Shown piece after piece: positions 47,907 through 54,797 of a stretch of DNA of 54,797 bases (within the stretch, counting starts at the first letter, position 1; each line of letters begins with the position of its first letter). This stretch comes from Silicimonas sp. GTDB lineage: Bacteria; Pseudomonadota; Alphaproteobacteria; Rhodobacterales; Rhodobacteraceae. The notes beneath the pieces are model-generated. The model ran no database searches. It was not told the DNA's origin and saw only the letters and a list, made by a program, of their open reading frames with translations. The position numbers and the translations under genes were made by a program. The DNA lies in contig JAJDVJ010000143.1 of assembly GCA_022826205.1 (NCBI GenBank), forward strand, positions 1 to 54,797. Direction: 5' to 3'.

Positions 47907-48413
47907 ATGAATGACCGAGTCTGTGTCGGCGCGATCACCGGCGCATTCGGGACCAAGGGAGAGGTGCGCCTCAAGAGCTTCTGCGCGGAACCCGAATCCA
48001 TCGCATCATACGGCCCGGTGTCGTCCGAGGACGGCACGACGACGTGGGACCTGCAACTGGTGCGCCCTTCCAAGACCGGTTTCATCGGCCGTCTCTCGGG
48101 AGTGACCACGAAAGAGGAGGCGGAAGCCCTACGCGGCACGACGCTGCACGTTGCCCGGAGCCGGCTGCCCGATCTGCCGGATGACGAATTCTATACCGCC
48201 GACCTCGTCGGACTTCCTGTCATTGACACCAAGGGCAGCGAGATCGGCCAAATCACCGCGGTCCTGAACCACGGTGCCGGAGACTTGCTGGAAATAGGCC
48301 AGAACAATGCCGGGCCTGGCATCCTCCTGCCGTTGACCCGTGCAAATGTGCCCACGATCGACCTGACGGACGGACGAATCGTGATCGACCCTCCGGAAGG
48401 CCTGTTCGATTGA
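47907..48413 (+). CDS. rimM: Ribosome maturation factor RimM
   Basis: The 168-residue factor has the RimM N-terminal barrel (NDRVCVGAITGAFGTKGEVRLKSF) and C-terminal PRC barrel (FYTADLVGLPVIDTKGSEIGQITAVLNHGAGDLLEI; ILLPLTRANVPTIDL). It assists 30S head assembly near S19. I chose the ATG at 47907 by family alignment; one 18 bases upstream is in frame. In most relatives trmD and rplS follow; here they are absent. Confidence 0.95.
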   Translation: MNDRVCVGAITGAFGTKGEVRLKSFCAEPESIASYGPVSSEDGTTTWDLQLVRPSKTGFIGRLSGVTTKEEAEALRGTTLHVARSRLPDLPDDEFYTADLVGLPVIDTKGSEIGQITAVLNHGAGDLLEIGQNNAGPGILLPLTRANVPTIDLTDGRIVIDPPEGLFD

Positions 48414-48619
48414 GCCTGAACGACCGGATAGAGGCATCAGCCCGTTTCACGTCGAGCACGGCAAGGGAACGGGTCGGTCACCCATGTCACCCACAAGATC
48501 TCAGGCATAGAAGACATCCCGCAGTTCCAGCTGTTGAGGTTTCTGCCCCTTCCAAACAATCCTCTCTGACGATAGGGTTGAGTGCAGAATCTGGATCCAA
48601 AAGAAAAAGGGGAAATGTC

Positions 48620-49816
48620 ATGAAGAAGATGCTTGCTGCTTCCGTTGCGTCTGCGTTCCTTGCGGGCACGGCCTTGGCCAGCGGCCATTCGGAGATCAAG
48701 ATCGGCATCATCGTGGGCCTCACCGGCCCGATCGAATCGCTCACGCCGCAAATGGCGGCCGGAGCCGAACTTGCAATGATGGAAGTCAGCGATTCCGGAC
48801 TTCTGCTTGGCGGCTCCACGGTGACGCCAGTCCGAGGGGACTCGACTTGCATCGACTCGGGGGCCGCGACCTCCGTTGCCGAACAGCAGATCACCAGCGA
48901 AGGCGTGAAGGCCATCGTGGGCGGGGACTGCTCGGGCGTCACAGGCGCGATTCTGGAAAACGTCGCTCTTCCAAACGGCATCGTGATGGTTTCACCTTCG
49001 GCAACCTCACCAGGCCTCAGCCATCAGAACAACGAGGACAACGGGCTCTTCTTCCGGACCGCGCCTTCCGATGCGCGGCAGGGCGTCGTGATGACAGAAG
49101 TCCTCATGGAACTGGGCATCAACGAAGTTGCAGTGACCTACACCAACAACGACTACGGCAAGGGTCTTGCCGACAGCTTCCAGGCTGCGTTCGAGGCCGC
49201 TGGCGGCACAGTCACGATCAATGCCGCGCACGAAGACGGCAAGGGTGACTATTCGGCGGAGGTGGGTGCCCTGGCTTCCGCCGGCGGTCAGCGCCTGGTT
49301 GTCGCAGGCTATGTCGACCAGGGCGGATCCGGCATCATCCGCGCCGCGCTTGATTCCGGTGCGTTCGACACCTTTCACCTTCCCGACGGCATGATTTCGG
49401 ATTCCTTGACGGACAACTTCGGCAACGAAATCGATGGCTCGACCGGTCAGGTCCCGGGCACTGACAGCCCCGGAGCCGCCAAGTATGTCGATCTTGCGGC
49501 GGGCGCCTTCGACGCGACTTCGCCATTTTCCGCCGAAAGCTATGATGCCGCAGCGTTGATAATGCTCGCCATGCAGGCCGCCGGATCAGCGGAATCCGCC
49601 GATTTCAAGGACAAGATCATGGACGTCGCCAATGCACCGGGCGAAGAGATCTTTCCTGGCGAACTTGCCAAGGCTCTGCAGATCCTCGCCGACGGCGGTG
49701 ACGTCGACTATGTCGGCGCAAGCGCGGTCGAACTGATTGGCCCAGGCGAATCGGCTGGCAACTACCGCCAAATCGAAGTCATGGGCGGCAGCATCGAAAC
49801 CGTCAAGTATCGGTAA
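48620..49816 (+). CDS. Branched-chain-amino-acid-type ABC transporter substrate-binding protein
   Basis: The 398-residue periplasmic binding protein has a signal peptide (KKMLAASVASAFLAGTALA) followed by IKIGIIVGLTGPIESLTPQMAAGAELAM, ITSEGVKAIVGGDCSGVTGAIL and NDYGKGLADSFQAAFEAAGGTV, the LivK-like fold. AAGGGGA stands at good spacing before the ATG at 48620. The actual ligand may be an amino acid, urea-like compound or another small molecule. It heads a six-gene operon. Confidence 0.92.
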   Translation: MKKMLAASVASAFLAGTALASGHSEIKIGIIVGLTGPIESLTPQMAAGAELAMMEVSDSGLLLGGSTVTPVRGDSTCIDSGAATSVAEQQITSEGVKAIVGGDCSGVTGAILENVALPNGIVMVSPSATSPGLSHQNNEDNGLFFRTAPSDARQGVVMTEVLMELGINEVAVTYTNNDYGKGLADSFQAAFEAAGGTVTINAAHEDGKGDYSAEVGALASAGGQRLVVAGYVDQGGSGIIRAALDSGAFDTFHLPDGMISDSLTDNFGNEIDGSTGQVPGTDSPGAAKYVDLAAGAFDATSPFSAESYDAAALIMLAMQAAGSAESADFKDKIMDVANAPGEEIFPGELAKALQILADGGDVDYVGASAVELIGPGESAGNYRQIEVMGGSIETVKYR

Positions 49817-49828
49817 CGTAGCAAGCCA

Positions 49829-49853
49829 GGGGCCCGGACTTGTTCCGGGCCCC
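49829..49853 (+). promoter_or_regulatory. GC hairpin after the LivK-like gene
   Basis: GGGGCCCGGA (49829-49838) pairs perfectly with TCCGGGCCCC (49844-49853) over a 5-base loop, 12 bases after the stop and without a T-tract. As with the hairpin at 32563, it probably stabilises the binding-protein message or partly terminates transcription before the ATPase gene. Confidence 0.6.
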
Positions 49854-49872
49854 ATTGCATCCGGGAACGGGC

Positions 49873-50664
49873 ATGATCAGGGTCGAAGGCCTGCACAAGC
49901 ATTTCGGCGGATTTCATGCCGTCGATGGAGTCACCCTGGAAATTGTGCCGGGCTCGATCACCGGACTGATCGGTCCGAACGGCGCAGGCAAGACGACGCT
50001 GTTCAACGTGATTGCGGGAACCCTGCCCCCGACCGGCGGGCATGTGTTCATGAATGGAGAGGACATCACCAGCCTTCCGCCGCATGACCTCTTCCACAAG
50101 GGGCTTCTCCGCACGTTTCAGATCGCCCACGAGTTCGCCTCCATGAGCGTCCGCGAGAACCTGATGCTGGTACCGGGCCACCAGCAGGGGGAGAGAATCT
50201 GGAACACCTGGATCGGTCGACACCGGATCGCGGCAGAGGAAGAGGGGATCCGGAAGAAGGCCGACGAGGTGATGGAGTTCCTGACCATCGATCACTTGAA
50301 GGACGAAAGGGCGGGCAACCTTTCGGGAGGCCAGAAAAAGCTCCTTGAACTGGGCCGCACCATGATGGTGGATGCACAAATCGTCTTTCTGGACGAGGTG
50401 GGCGCCGGCGTGAACCGCACGTTGCTCAGGACGATCGGGGACGCGATCCAGCGCTTGAACAGGGAGCGCAGCTACACCTTCTGCATGATCGAACACGACA
50501 TGGATTTCATTGGCCGGCTGTGCGAACCTGTCATCTGCATGGCGGAGGGCAAGGTTCTGGCCGAAGGAACGATCGACCAGATAAAGGCGAACGATCACGT
50601 CATAGAAGCCTATCTCGGCACCGGCCTGAAAAACAGGATGATCAAAGAGACGAGCAGTGAGTGA
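49873..50664 (+). CDS. ABC transporter ATP-binding protein, LivG-like
   Basis: The 263-residue ATPase has Walker A GPNGAGKT (34-41), the LivG-specific RTFQIAHEFASMSVRENLML, signature LSGGQKKLLELGR and Walker B VFLDEVGAGVN, where Val replaces the usual Pro of DEP. The C-terminus VIEAYLGTG is typical. I use the ATG at 49873; the frame runs 11 codons upstream into the hairpin. It overlaps the LivF-like gene by 8 bases. Confidence 0.92.
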   Translation: MIRVEGLHKHFGGFHAVDGVTLEIVPGSITGLIGPNGAGKTTLFNVIAGTLPPTGGHVFMNGEDITSLPPHDLFHKGLLRTFQIAHEFASMSVRENLMLVPGHQQGERIWNTWIGRHRIAAEEEGIRKKADEVMEFLTIDHLKDERAGNLSGGQKKLLELGRTMMVDAQIVFLDEVGAGVNRTLLRTIGDAIQRLNRERSYTFCMIEHDMDFIGRLCEPVICMAEGKVLAEGTIDQIKANDHVIEAYLGTGLKNRMIKETSSE

Positions 50665-51370
50665 TCCATTCCTGATCGGCGACTCCTTGAGCGGCGGGTA
50701 CGGCCGTGGCGTGGATATCCTCCACTCATGCACGATCTCGGTGAACAAAGGCGAGATCGCCGTGATCGTTGGACCGAACGGCGCGGGCAAGTCGACGGCA
50801 ATGAAGGCGGTTTTCGGGATGCTGGATCTCCATGAGGGCTCGGTCATGCTCGGTGGCGAGGACATCTCGCACCTGAGCCCGCAGGACCGGGTGGCAAAAG
50901 GGATGGCCTTCGTGCCGCAGAACTCCAACACCTTCACGTCGCTGACGGTCGAAGAGAACCTCGAAATGGGGGCCTTCCTGAGACGCGACGACATTTCGGG
51001 AACCATTGCGCAGGTCTACGAACTCTTCCCGGTCCTGAAGGAAAAGCGCCGCCAGACGGCGGGCGAGCTGTCCGGCGGACAGCGTCAGCAGGTGGCCGTC
51101 GGTCGCGCGCTGATGACCCGGCCAAGGGTCCTGATGCTGGATGAGCCGACGGCAGGCGTCAGTCCCGTCGTCATGGACGAGCTGTTCGACAGGATCATTG
51201 AAGTGGCGAGATCCGGCATCTCGATCCTCATGGTGGAGCAGAACGCGCGGCAGGCCCTCGAAATCGCGGACAGGGGCTATGTCATGGTGCAGGGACGGAA
51301 CGCGTTCACCGATACCGGCGAGGCGCTGCTTGCGGATCCGCAAGTTCGCCGCTCGTTCCTGGGTGGGTAG
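50657..51370 (+). CDS. ABC transporter ATP-binding protein, LivF-like
   Basis: The 237-residue second ATPase has Walker A GPNGAGKST (about 39-47), VPQNSNTFTSLTVEENLEMG, signature LSGGQRQQVAVGRALM and Walker B LMLDEPTAGVSP, then MVEQNARQALEIADRGYVM. These are diagnostic for LivF. It pairs with the LivG-like protein on the cytoplasmic side. Confidence 0.93.
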   Translation: MSDPFLIGDSLSGGYGRGVDILHSCTISVNKGEIAVIVGPNGAGKSTAMKAVFGMLDLHEGSVMLGGEDISHLSPQDRVAKGMAFVPQNSNTFTSLTVEENLEMGAFLRRDDISGTIAQVYELFPVLKEKRRQTAGELSGGQRQQVAVGRALMTRPRVLMLDEPTAGVSPVVMDELFDRIIEVARSGISILMVEQNARQALEIADRGYVMVQGRNAFTDTGEALLADPQVRRSFLGG

Positions 51371-51537
51371 GCGATCAGGCAGGAGCCGGAGAGTGAAGGC
51401 ATGAACAAGCTCTCGAGGACATGTGCCGACTCCCTCATCTGGCAAAGCAGCGGATGTCGGTTGCGACACGAGCTCCTCCTTGGATCACTTCGGAAACGTG
51501 CAGGATCGGCTTGGACCTGTCCAGACAGGAGCACGGC

Positions 51538-52545
51538 TTGGATCTCCTGAACGCAATCGTTGCATTTGCGAATTTCGTCATGTTGCCGGCGGTTGCCTAT
51601 GGCAGCCAGCTGGCGCTCGGAGCGCTTGGTGTGACCATGATCTACGGGATCCTGAGGTTCTCCAACTTTGCCCACGGCGACACCATGGCCTTTGGCGCAA
51701 TGGCAACGATCCTGGGCACTTGGTGGCTTCAGGCCATTGGCGTGTCCCTGGGTCCGTTCCCGACTGCGCTTCTGGCGCTGCCTGCCGGGATTGCCGCCAC
51801 CGCAGTGCTTGTCCTGCTCACCGACCGCCTTGTTTATCGGTTCTACCGGGAACAGAAGTCCGCGCCCGTCATTCTGGTCATTGTTTCGATGGGCGTGATG
51901 TTCGTGACGAACGGGCTCGTACGCTTCATCATTGGCGTTGACGAACAGCGATTTGCGGACGGGGCACGCTTCATCATCACGGCTCGCGAATTCAAGGAGC
52001 TGACAGGCCTGAAGGAGGGCCTCGCTGTCAAATCCACCGCGATGCTGACCGTCGTCGTGGCGATCATCGTCGTGGCCCTTCTCTTCTGGTTCCTGAATCG
52101 CACGCGCACGGGAAAGTCCATGCGGGCGTTTTCGGACAACGAGGATCTCGCGCTCCTCTCCGGCATCAATCCCGAACGCGTTGTCATGATCACCTGGATT
52201 ATAGTGGCGGCGCTGGCCACGGTTGCGGGCGTGCTCTACGGACTCGACAAGAGCTTCAAGCCGTTCAACTACTTCCAGCTTCTCCTGCCGATTTTCGCAT
52301 CTGCGATCGTTGGAGGCCTTGGCAATCCGATCGGTGCGATCGCGGGCGGCTTTGTCATTGCCTTTTCCGAAGTCACGATCACTTATGCCTTCAAGAAAGT
52401 CGCCGGCTACCTGATCCCTGCCTGGGAACCACAAGGCCTCGTCCAGCTGCTTTCGACAGACTACAAGTTCGCCGTCAGCTTCGCGATTCTCATCGTCGTG
52501 CTCCTGTTCCGGCCGACAGGACTGTTCAGGGGGAAAGCGCTGTGA
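51538..52545 (+). CDS. ABC transporter permease, LivH-like
   Basis: The roughly 335-residue membrane protein has LALGALGVTMIYGILRFSNFAHGDTMAFGAM (LivH signature) and GKSMRAFSDNEDLALLSGINPERVVMITW (ATPase-contact loop). The start is taken as a TTG at 51538 because AGGAG lies 7 bases before it and the family begins there; the frame is open from 51421 but that part is not protein-like. It is separated from the LivF-like gene by 167 bases without a gene. It overlaps the next permease gene. Confidence 0.9.
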   Translation: MDLLNAIVAFANFVMLPAVAYGSQLALGALGVTMIYGILRFSNFAHGDTMAFGAMATILGTWWLQAIGVSLGPFPTALLALPAGIAATAVLVLLTDRLVYRFYREQKSAPVILVIVSMGVMFVTNGLVRFIIGVDEQRFADGARFIITAREFKELTGLKEGLAVKSTAMLTVVVAIIVVALLFWFLNRTRTGKSMRAFSDNEDLALLSGINPERVVMITWIIVAALATVAGVLYGLDKSFKPFNYFQLLLPIFASAIVGGLGNPIGAIAGGFVIAFSEVTITYAFKKVAGYLIPAWEPQGLVQLLSTDYKFAVSFAILIVVLLFRPTGLFRGKAL

Positions 52546-53846
52546 CTCTGACGCCGCGAGACATGACCCTCTTCCTGGCCGTCCTTGGGCTGATTGCCGC
52601 AACCGGCTTCCTGCAAAGCTGGAACGTTGCACTCGGCATCCTGAACATGGGCCTTGTCTCGGCGATCATGGCACTCGGGGTGAACATGCAATGGGGCTAC
52701 GCGGGTCTCTTCAATATCGGCGTCATGGGGTTTCTGGCGCTTGGAGGCCTCAGCACCGTCATCATCTCGAAACCGCCTGTCGTCGAAGCCTGGGACGCCG
52801 GCGGTCCTAGGGTCATCTTCGCCCTACTTGTCGGAAGCGCCGCCATCGTAGCGGCAATCCTGGCCTGGAAGAGAATGCCGGCGGGGAAGGCCCGTGCGCC
52901 TGCGCTTGTCGCGATCCTTGTCGTGGGCTTCTTCGTATATCGCTGGCTCTTCGACCCTGCAGTGGCAGCGATCGAAGCGGTGTCGCCAGCCAGAGCGGGA
53001 AATCTCGGCGGCCTTGGCCTGCCCATCCTGATTGCATGGCCAGTTGGAGCGCTGCTCGCCGCTGGGGCCGCGTGGGTCGTCGGAAAGACGGCGCTCGGCC
53101 TGAGATCGGACTACCTCGCCATTGCCACTCTTGGCATCTCCGAAATTATCATCGCGGTTCTCAAGAACGAGGACTGGCTCTCGCGTGGAGTCAAGAACGT
53201 GAGCGGCATCCCGCGGCCGGTGCCGTACGAAATTGACCTGCAGAACTCGGAACGATTTGTCGAGCGGGTCTCGGGTTTTGGTTTCGATCCGGTGACGGCA
53301 TCCACGATAACGGTCAAGCTCGCCTATGCCGGCCTCTTCCTGGCAGTTCTGCTTTTGCTGCTTTGGTTGGCGCAGGCCGCGCTCAACTCGCCTTGGGGCC
53401 GGATGATGCGGGCCATTCGCGACAACGAGGTCGCGGCCGAGGCAATGGGCAAGGACGTGACGGCAAGGCACCTGCAGGTGTTCATCCTTGGATCGGCGGT
53501 CTGCGGGCTGGCAGGAGCAATGATGACAACGCTGGACGGTCAGTTGACGCCTGCAAGCTACCAACCGCTGCGCTTCACCTTCCTGATCTGGGTCATGGTC
53601 ATTGTCGGAGGGTCAGGCAACAATTTCGGCGCGGTCCTGGGCGGCATGCTGATCTGGTACCTTTGGGTCATGGTCGAGCCCTTGGGCGTCACCCTGATCG
53701 GAGGCATCACTGCAGGCATGCCTGACGGTTTCTGGCTGAAAAAGCATCTCCTTGAGACTGCCGCACACATGCGGCTGCTGACCATGGGCCTGATCCTTCT
53801 TCTGGTTCTCCGCTTCAGTCCGCGTGGACTGATCCCCGAACGATGA
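52542..53846 (+). CDS. ABC transporter permease, LivM-like
   Basis: The 434-residue membrane protein starts with GTG at 52542, overlapping the LivH-like stop (GTGA). It has LVSAIMALGVNMQWGYAGLFNIGVMGFLALGG, LRSDYLAIATLGISEII, GRMMRAIRDNEVAAEAMGKDVTARHLQVFILGSAVCGLAGAMM and the C-terminal VLRFSPRGLIPER, all LivM features. It is longer than usual (about 320-420 residues) because of an extra membrane segment at about residues 85-150. Confidence 0.92.
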   Translation: MTLTPRDMTLFLAVLGLIAATGFLQSWNVALGILNMGLVSAIMALGVNMQWGYAGLFNIGVMGFLALGGLSTVIISKPPVVEAWDAGGPRVIFALLVGSAAIVAAILAWKRMPAGKARAPALVAILVVGFFVYRWLFDPAVAAIEAVSPARAGNLGGLGLPILIAWPVGALLAAGAAWVVGKTALGLRSDYLAIATLGISEIIIAVLKNEDWLSRGVKNVSGIPRPVPYEIDLQNSERFVERVSGFGFDPVTASTITVKLAYAGLFLAVLLLLLWLAQAALNSPWGRMMRAIRDNEVAAEAMGKDVTARHLQVFILGSAVCGLAGAMMTTLDGQLTPASYQPLRFTFLIWVMVIVGGSGNNFGAVLGGMLIWYLWVMVEPLGVTLIGGITAGMPDGFWLKKHLLETAAHMRLLTMGLILLLVLRFSPRGLIPER

Positions 53847-54448
53847 ACCCGCTCGCAGTCATTCCTGCAGCTGGTTCCTCGTCGCGCATGCGAGGCCGGG
53901 ACAAGCTTCTGGAGAAAGTTGAAGGCATGCCCCTGCTTCGCCGTCAAGCGGGCATCGCCATTGAAAGTGGATGCGAGGTCGTTGTGGCGCTTCCGAAAGA
54001 CGACGTTGTTCGCCGAGAGGCGATAGGCGGACTCGCGGTGACCGTGATCGAGGTCGAGGATGCCGCCGAAGGCCTCGGCGCCACGCTTCGCGCTGCAACC
54101 TTGCATGTCATGCAAGTTGCACTGGATCGCGCCATGATGGTCCTGCTGCCGGACGTCCCCGGCATCACCGCATCCGACATCAAGAGCGTCATCGAGCGCT
54201 TCGAGGCTGCTGGCGGCGACACACCGACCCGCGCCACGGGCGCGGAAGGCGGGCCGGGCACTCCCTTGATCGTGCCACCACGGCTTCTGCCTCAGTTCGC
54301 CAAGCTGACCGGCGACGAAGGCGGTCGCTCTGCCCTGAAGGACGAGACGATCACGTTCGTGCAATTGCAGGGCGATCGCGCCACTCGGGATCTGGATACG
54401 CCCGAAGATTGGCAGGCCTGGCACAAGGAAGCCAATCCCTCTCGCTGA
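53843..54448 (+). CDS. MobA-like NTP transferase (molybdopterin cytidylyl/guanylyltransferase family)
   Basis: The 201-residue product has the nucleotide-binding loop VIPAAGSSSRMRGRDKLLEKVEGMPLLRR at the N-terminus and VLLPDVPGITASDI, then GGRSALKDETITFVQLQGDRATRDLDTPEDW, matching NTP_transf_3 enzymes of the MocA/MobA group. Relatives add CMP or GMP to molybdopterin for dehydrogenases such as xanthine or CO dehydrogenase. It overlaps the LivM-like gene (ATGA). The link suggests the imported compound is handled by a molybdenum hydroxylase encoded elsewhere; this is inference. Confidence 0.82.
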   Translation: MNPLAVIPAAGSSSRMRGRDKLLEKVEGMPLLRRQAGIAIESGCEVVVALPKDDVVRREAIGGLAVTVIEVEDAAEGLGATLRAATLHVMQVALDRAMMVLLPDVPGITASDIKSVIERFEAAGGDTPTRATGAEGGPGTPLIVPPRLLPQFAKLTGDEGGRSALKDETITFVQLQGDRATRDLDTPEDWQAWHKEANPSR

Positions 54449-54467
54449 AACGGTGGAGCGCAGCAGT

Positions 54468-54485
54468 CCCTGTCTGGGTCCAGGG
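54468..54485 (+). terminator. Possible weak terminator hairpin after the MobA-like gene
   Basis: CCCTG (54468-54472) can pair with CAGGG (54481-54485) over an 8-base loop, 20 bases after the stop. There is no T-tract. The remainder of the gap up to 54654 holds no gene; by position it could include the 3' end and guide-RNA region of the TnpB element that follows. Confidence 0.25.
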
Positions 54486-54654
54486 GATTGCGGCTTGCCA
54501 ATGCCGCACATTCCCGCCGCACCCCCAAGCCCGGCAAGCCCGTTCGCACGACCCGCAACATGGAACTGCACGGCTTCGGCGTTCGAATCATGCCTTCCTG
54601 TCGCAGTCTGCACCTCCAAAATTTCTTTCGGGCAGCGGTTACAGCTCACTTGAT

Positions 54655-54797
54655 TTATTCCGCAACGAGCGCAACTTCCGCGCCCGCCGCCTGGAAACGG
54701 CCCAGGTTGCCGTAGAGCGCGCGCAGCATGATGCCGCGTGCGCCGTTCATGTCCCGGTCGACGACGATGCTGCCGTCCGAGACCGTCTTCGCGCCGC
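54655..54797 (-). CDS. tnpB: TnpB (IS200/IS605-type), C-terminal end only; gene continues beyond window
   Basis: On the minus strand the final 46 codons read GAKTVSDGSIVVDRDMNGARGI followed by MLRALYGNLGRFQ and a stop (TAA, 54657-54655). DRDMNGARGI is the RuvC-III motif of TnpB with its catalytic Asp, normally just after the zinc finger. The rest of the gene lies outside the window to the right. It is a different copy from the one at the left end: the order of the two pieces on the minus strand rules out one gene split by the intervening DNA. Confidence 0.8.
   Translation of the reverse strand, partial: GAKTVSDGSIVVDRDMNGARGIMLRALYGNLGRFQAAGAEVALVAE

Overview
The window is chromosomal DNA of an alphaproteobacterium, most likely Rhodobacterales (Roseobacter/Paracoccaceae-like). 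This rests on high GC content, mitochondrial-type respiratory genes and recognised gene neighbourhoods: coxB-ctaB-ctaG-coxC-SURF1-thrC-M16 peptidase; tldD divergent from coxB; DUF1285 / MoxR-DUF58-DUF4159; Hsp20-DUF1150 next to groESL; ffh-GNAT-aroQ-rpsP-rimM. Species cannot be named from the sequence alone.

Layout. (1) 1-1.05 kb: a TnpB (IS200/IS605-type) gene cut off before its RuvC-III/zinc-finger end. (2) 1.4-10.3 kb: cfa, then a minus-strand MoxR-DUF58-DUF4159-amidotransferase-like envelope operon, with DUF1285 divergent. (3) 10.6-12.6 kb: a GNAT and a cytochrome P450. (4) 12.9-20.3 kb: a minus-strand cytochrome aa3 oxidase subunit/assembly operon running into thrC, an M16 peptidase and a RimJ-like GNAT. 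(5) 20.4-27.3 kb: tldD, topA and a large Lhr-type helicase. (6) 27.5-34.6 kb: a peptide-type ABC transporter, with a fused ATPase coupled to argE on one strand and binding protein plus two permeases on the other. (7) 35-37.2 kb: a damaged enoyl-CoA hydratase gene and metY. (8) 37.2-40.3 kb: DUF465-purE-purK-Nudix-pdxJ. (9) 40.5-43.4 kb: a heat-shock cluster (Hsp20-DUF1150; groES-groEL) with a sigma-32-like promoter and a perfect CIRCE operator. (10) 43.5-48.4 kb: a DMT transporter, then ffh-GNAT-aroQ-rpsP-rimM for protein targeting and ribosome biogenesis. (11) 48.6-54.4 kb: a branched-chain-amino-acid-type ABC operon ending in a MobA-like nucleotidyltransferase. (12) 54.65 kb to the end: the C-terminus of another TnpB.

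TnpB fragments at both ends suggest that the window is a contig or segment bounded by repeated transposons. Most of the interior is ordinary housekeeping DNA. I found no CRISPR array, phage or defence island. The features most worth a second look are the multi-hairpin leader before ffh, the sigma-32-like promoter and structured leader of the Hsp20 gene, the damaged enoyl-CoA hydratase with the 418-bp hairpin-bearing gap before it, and the loss of trmD/rplS from behind rimM.
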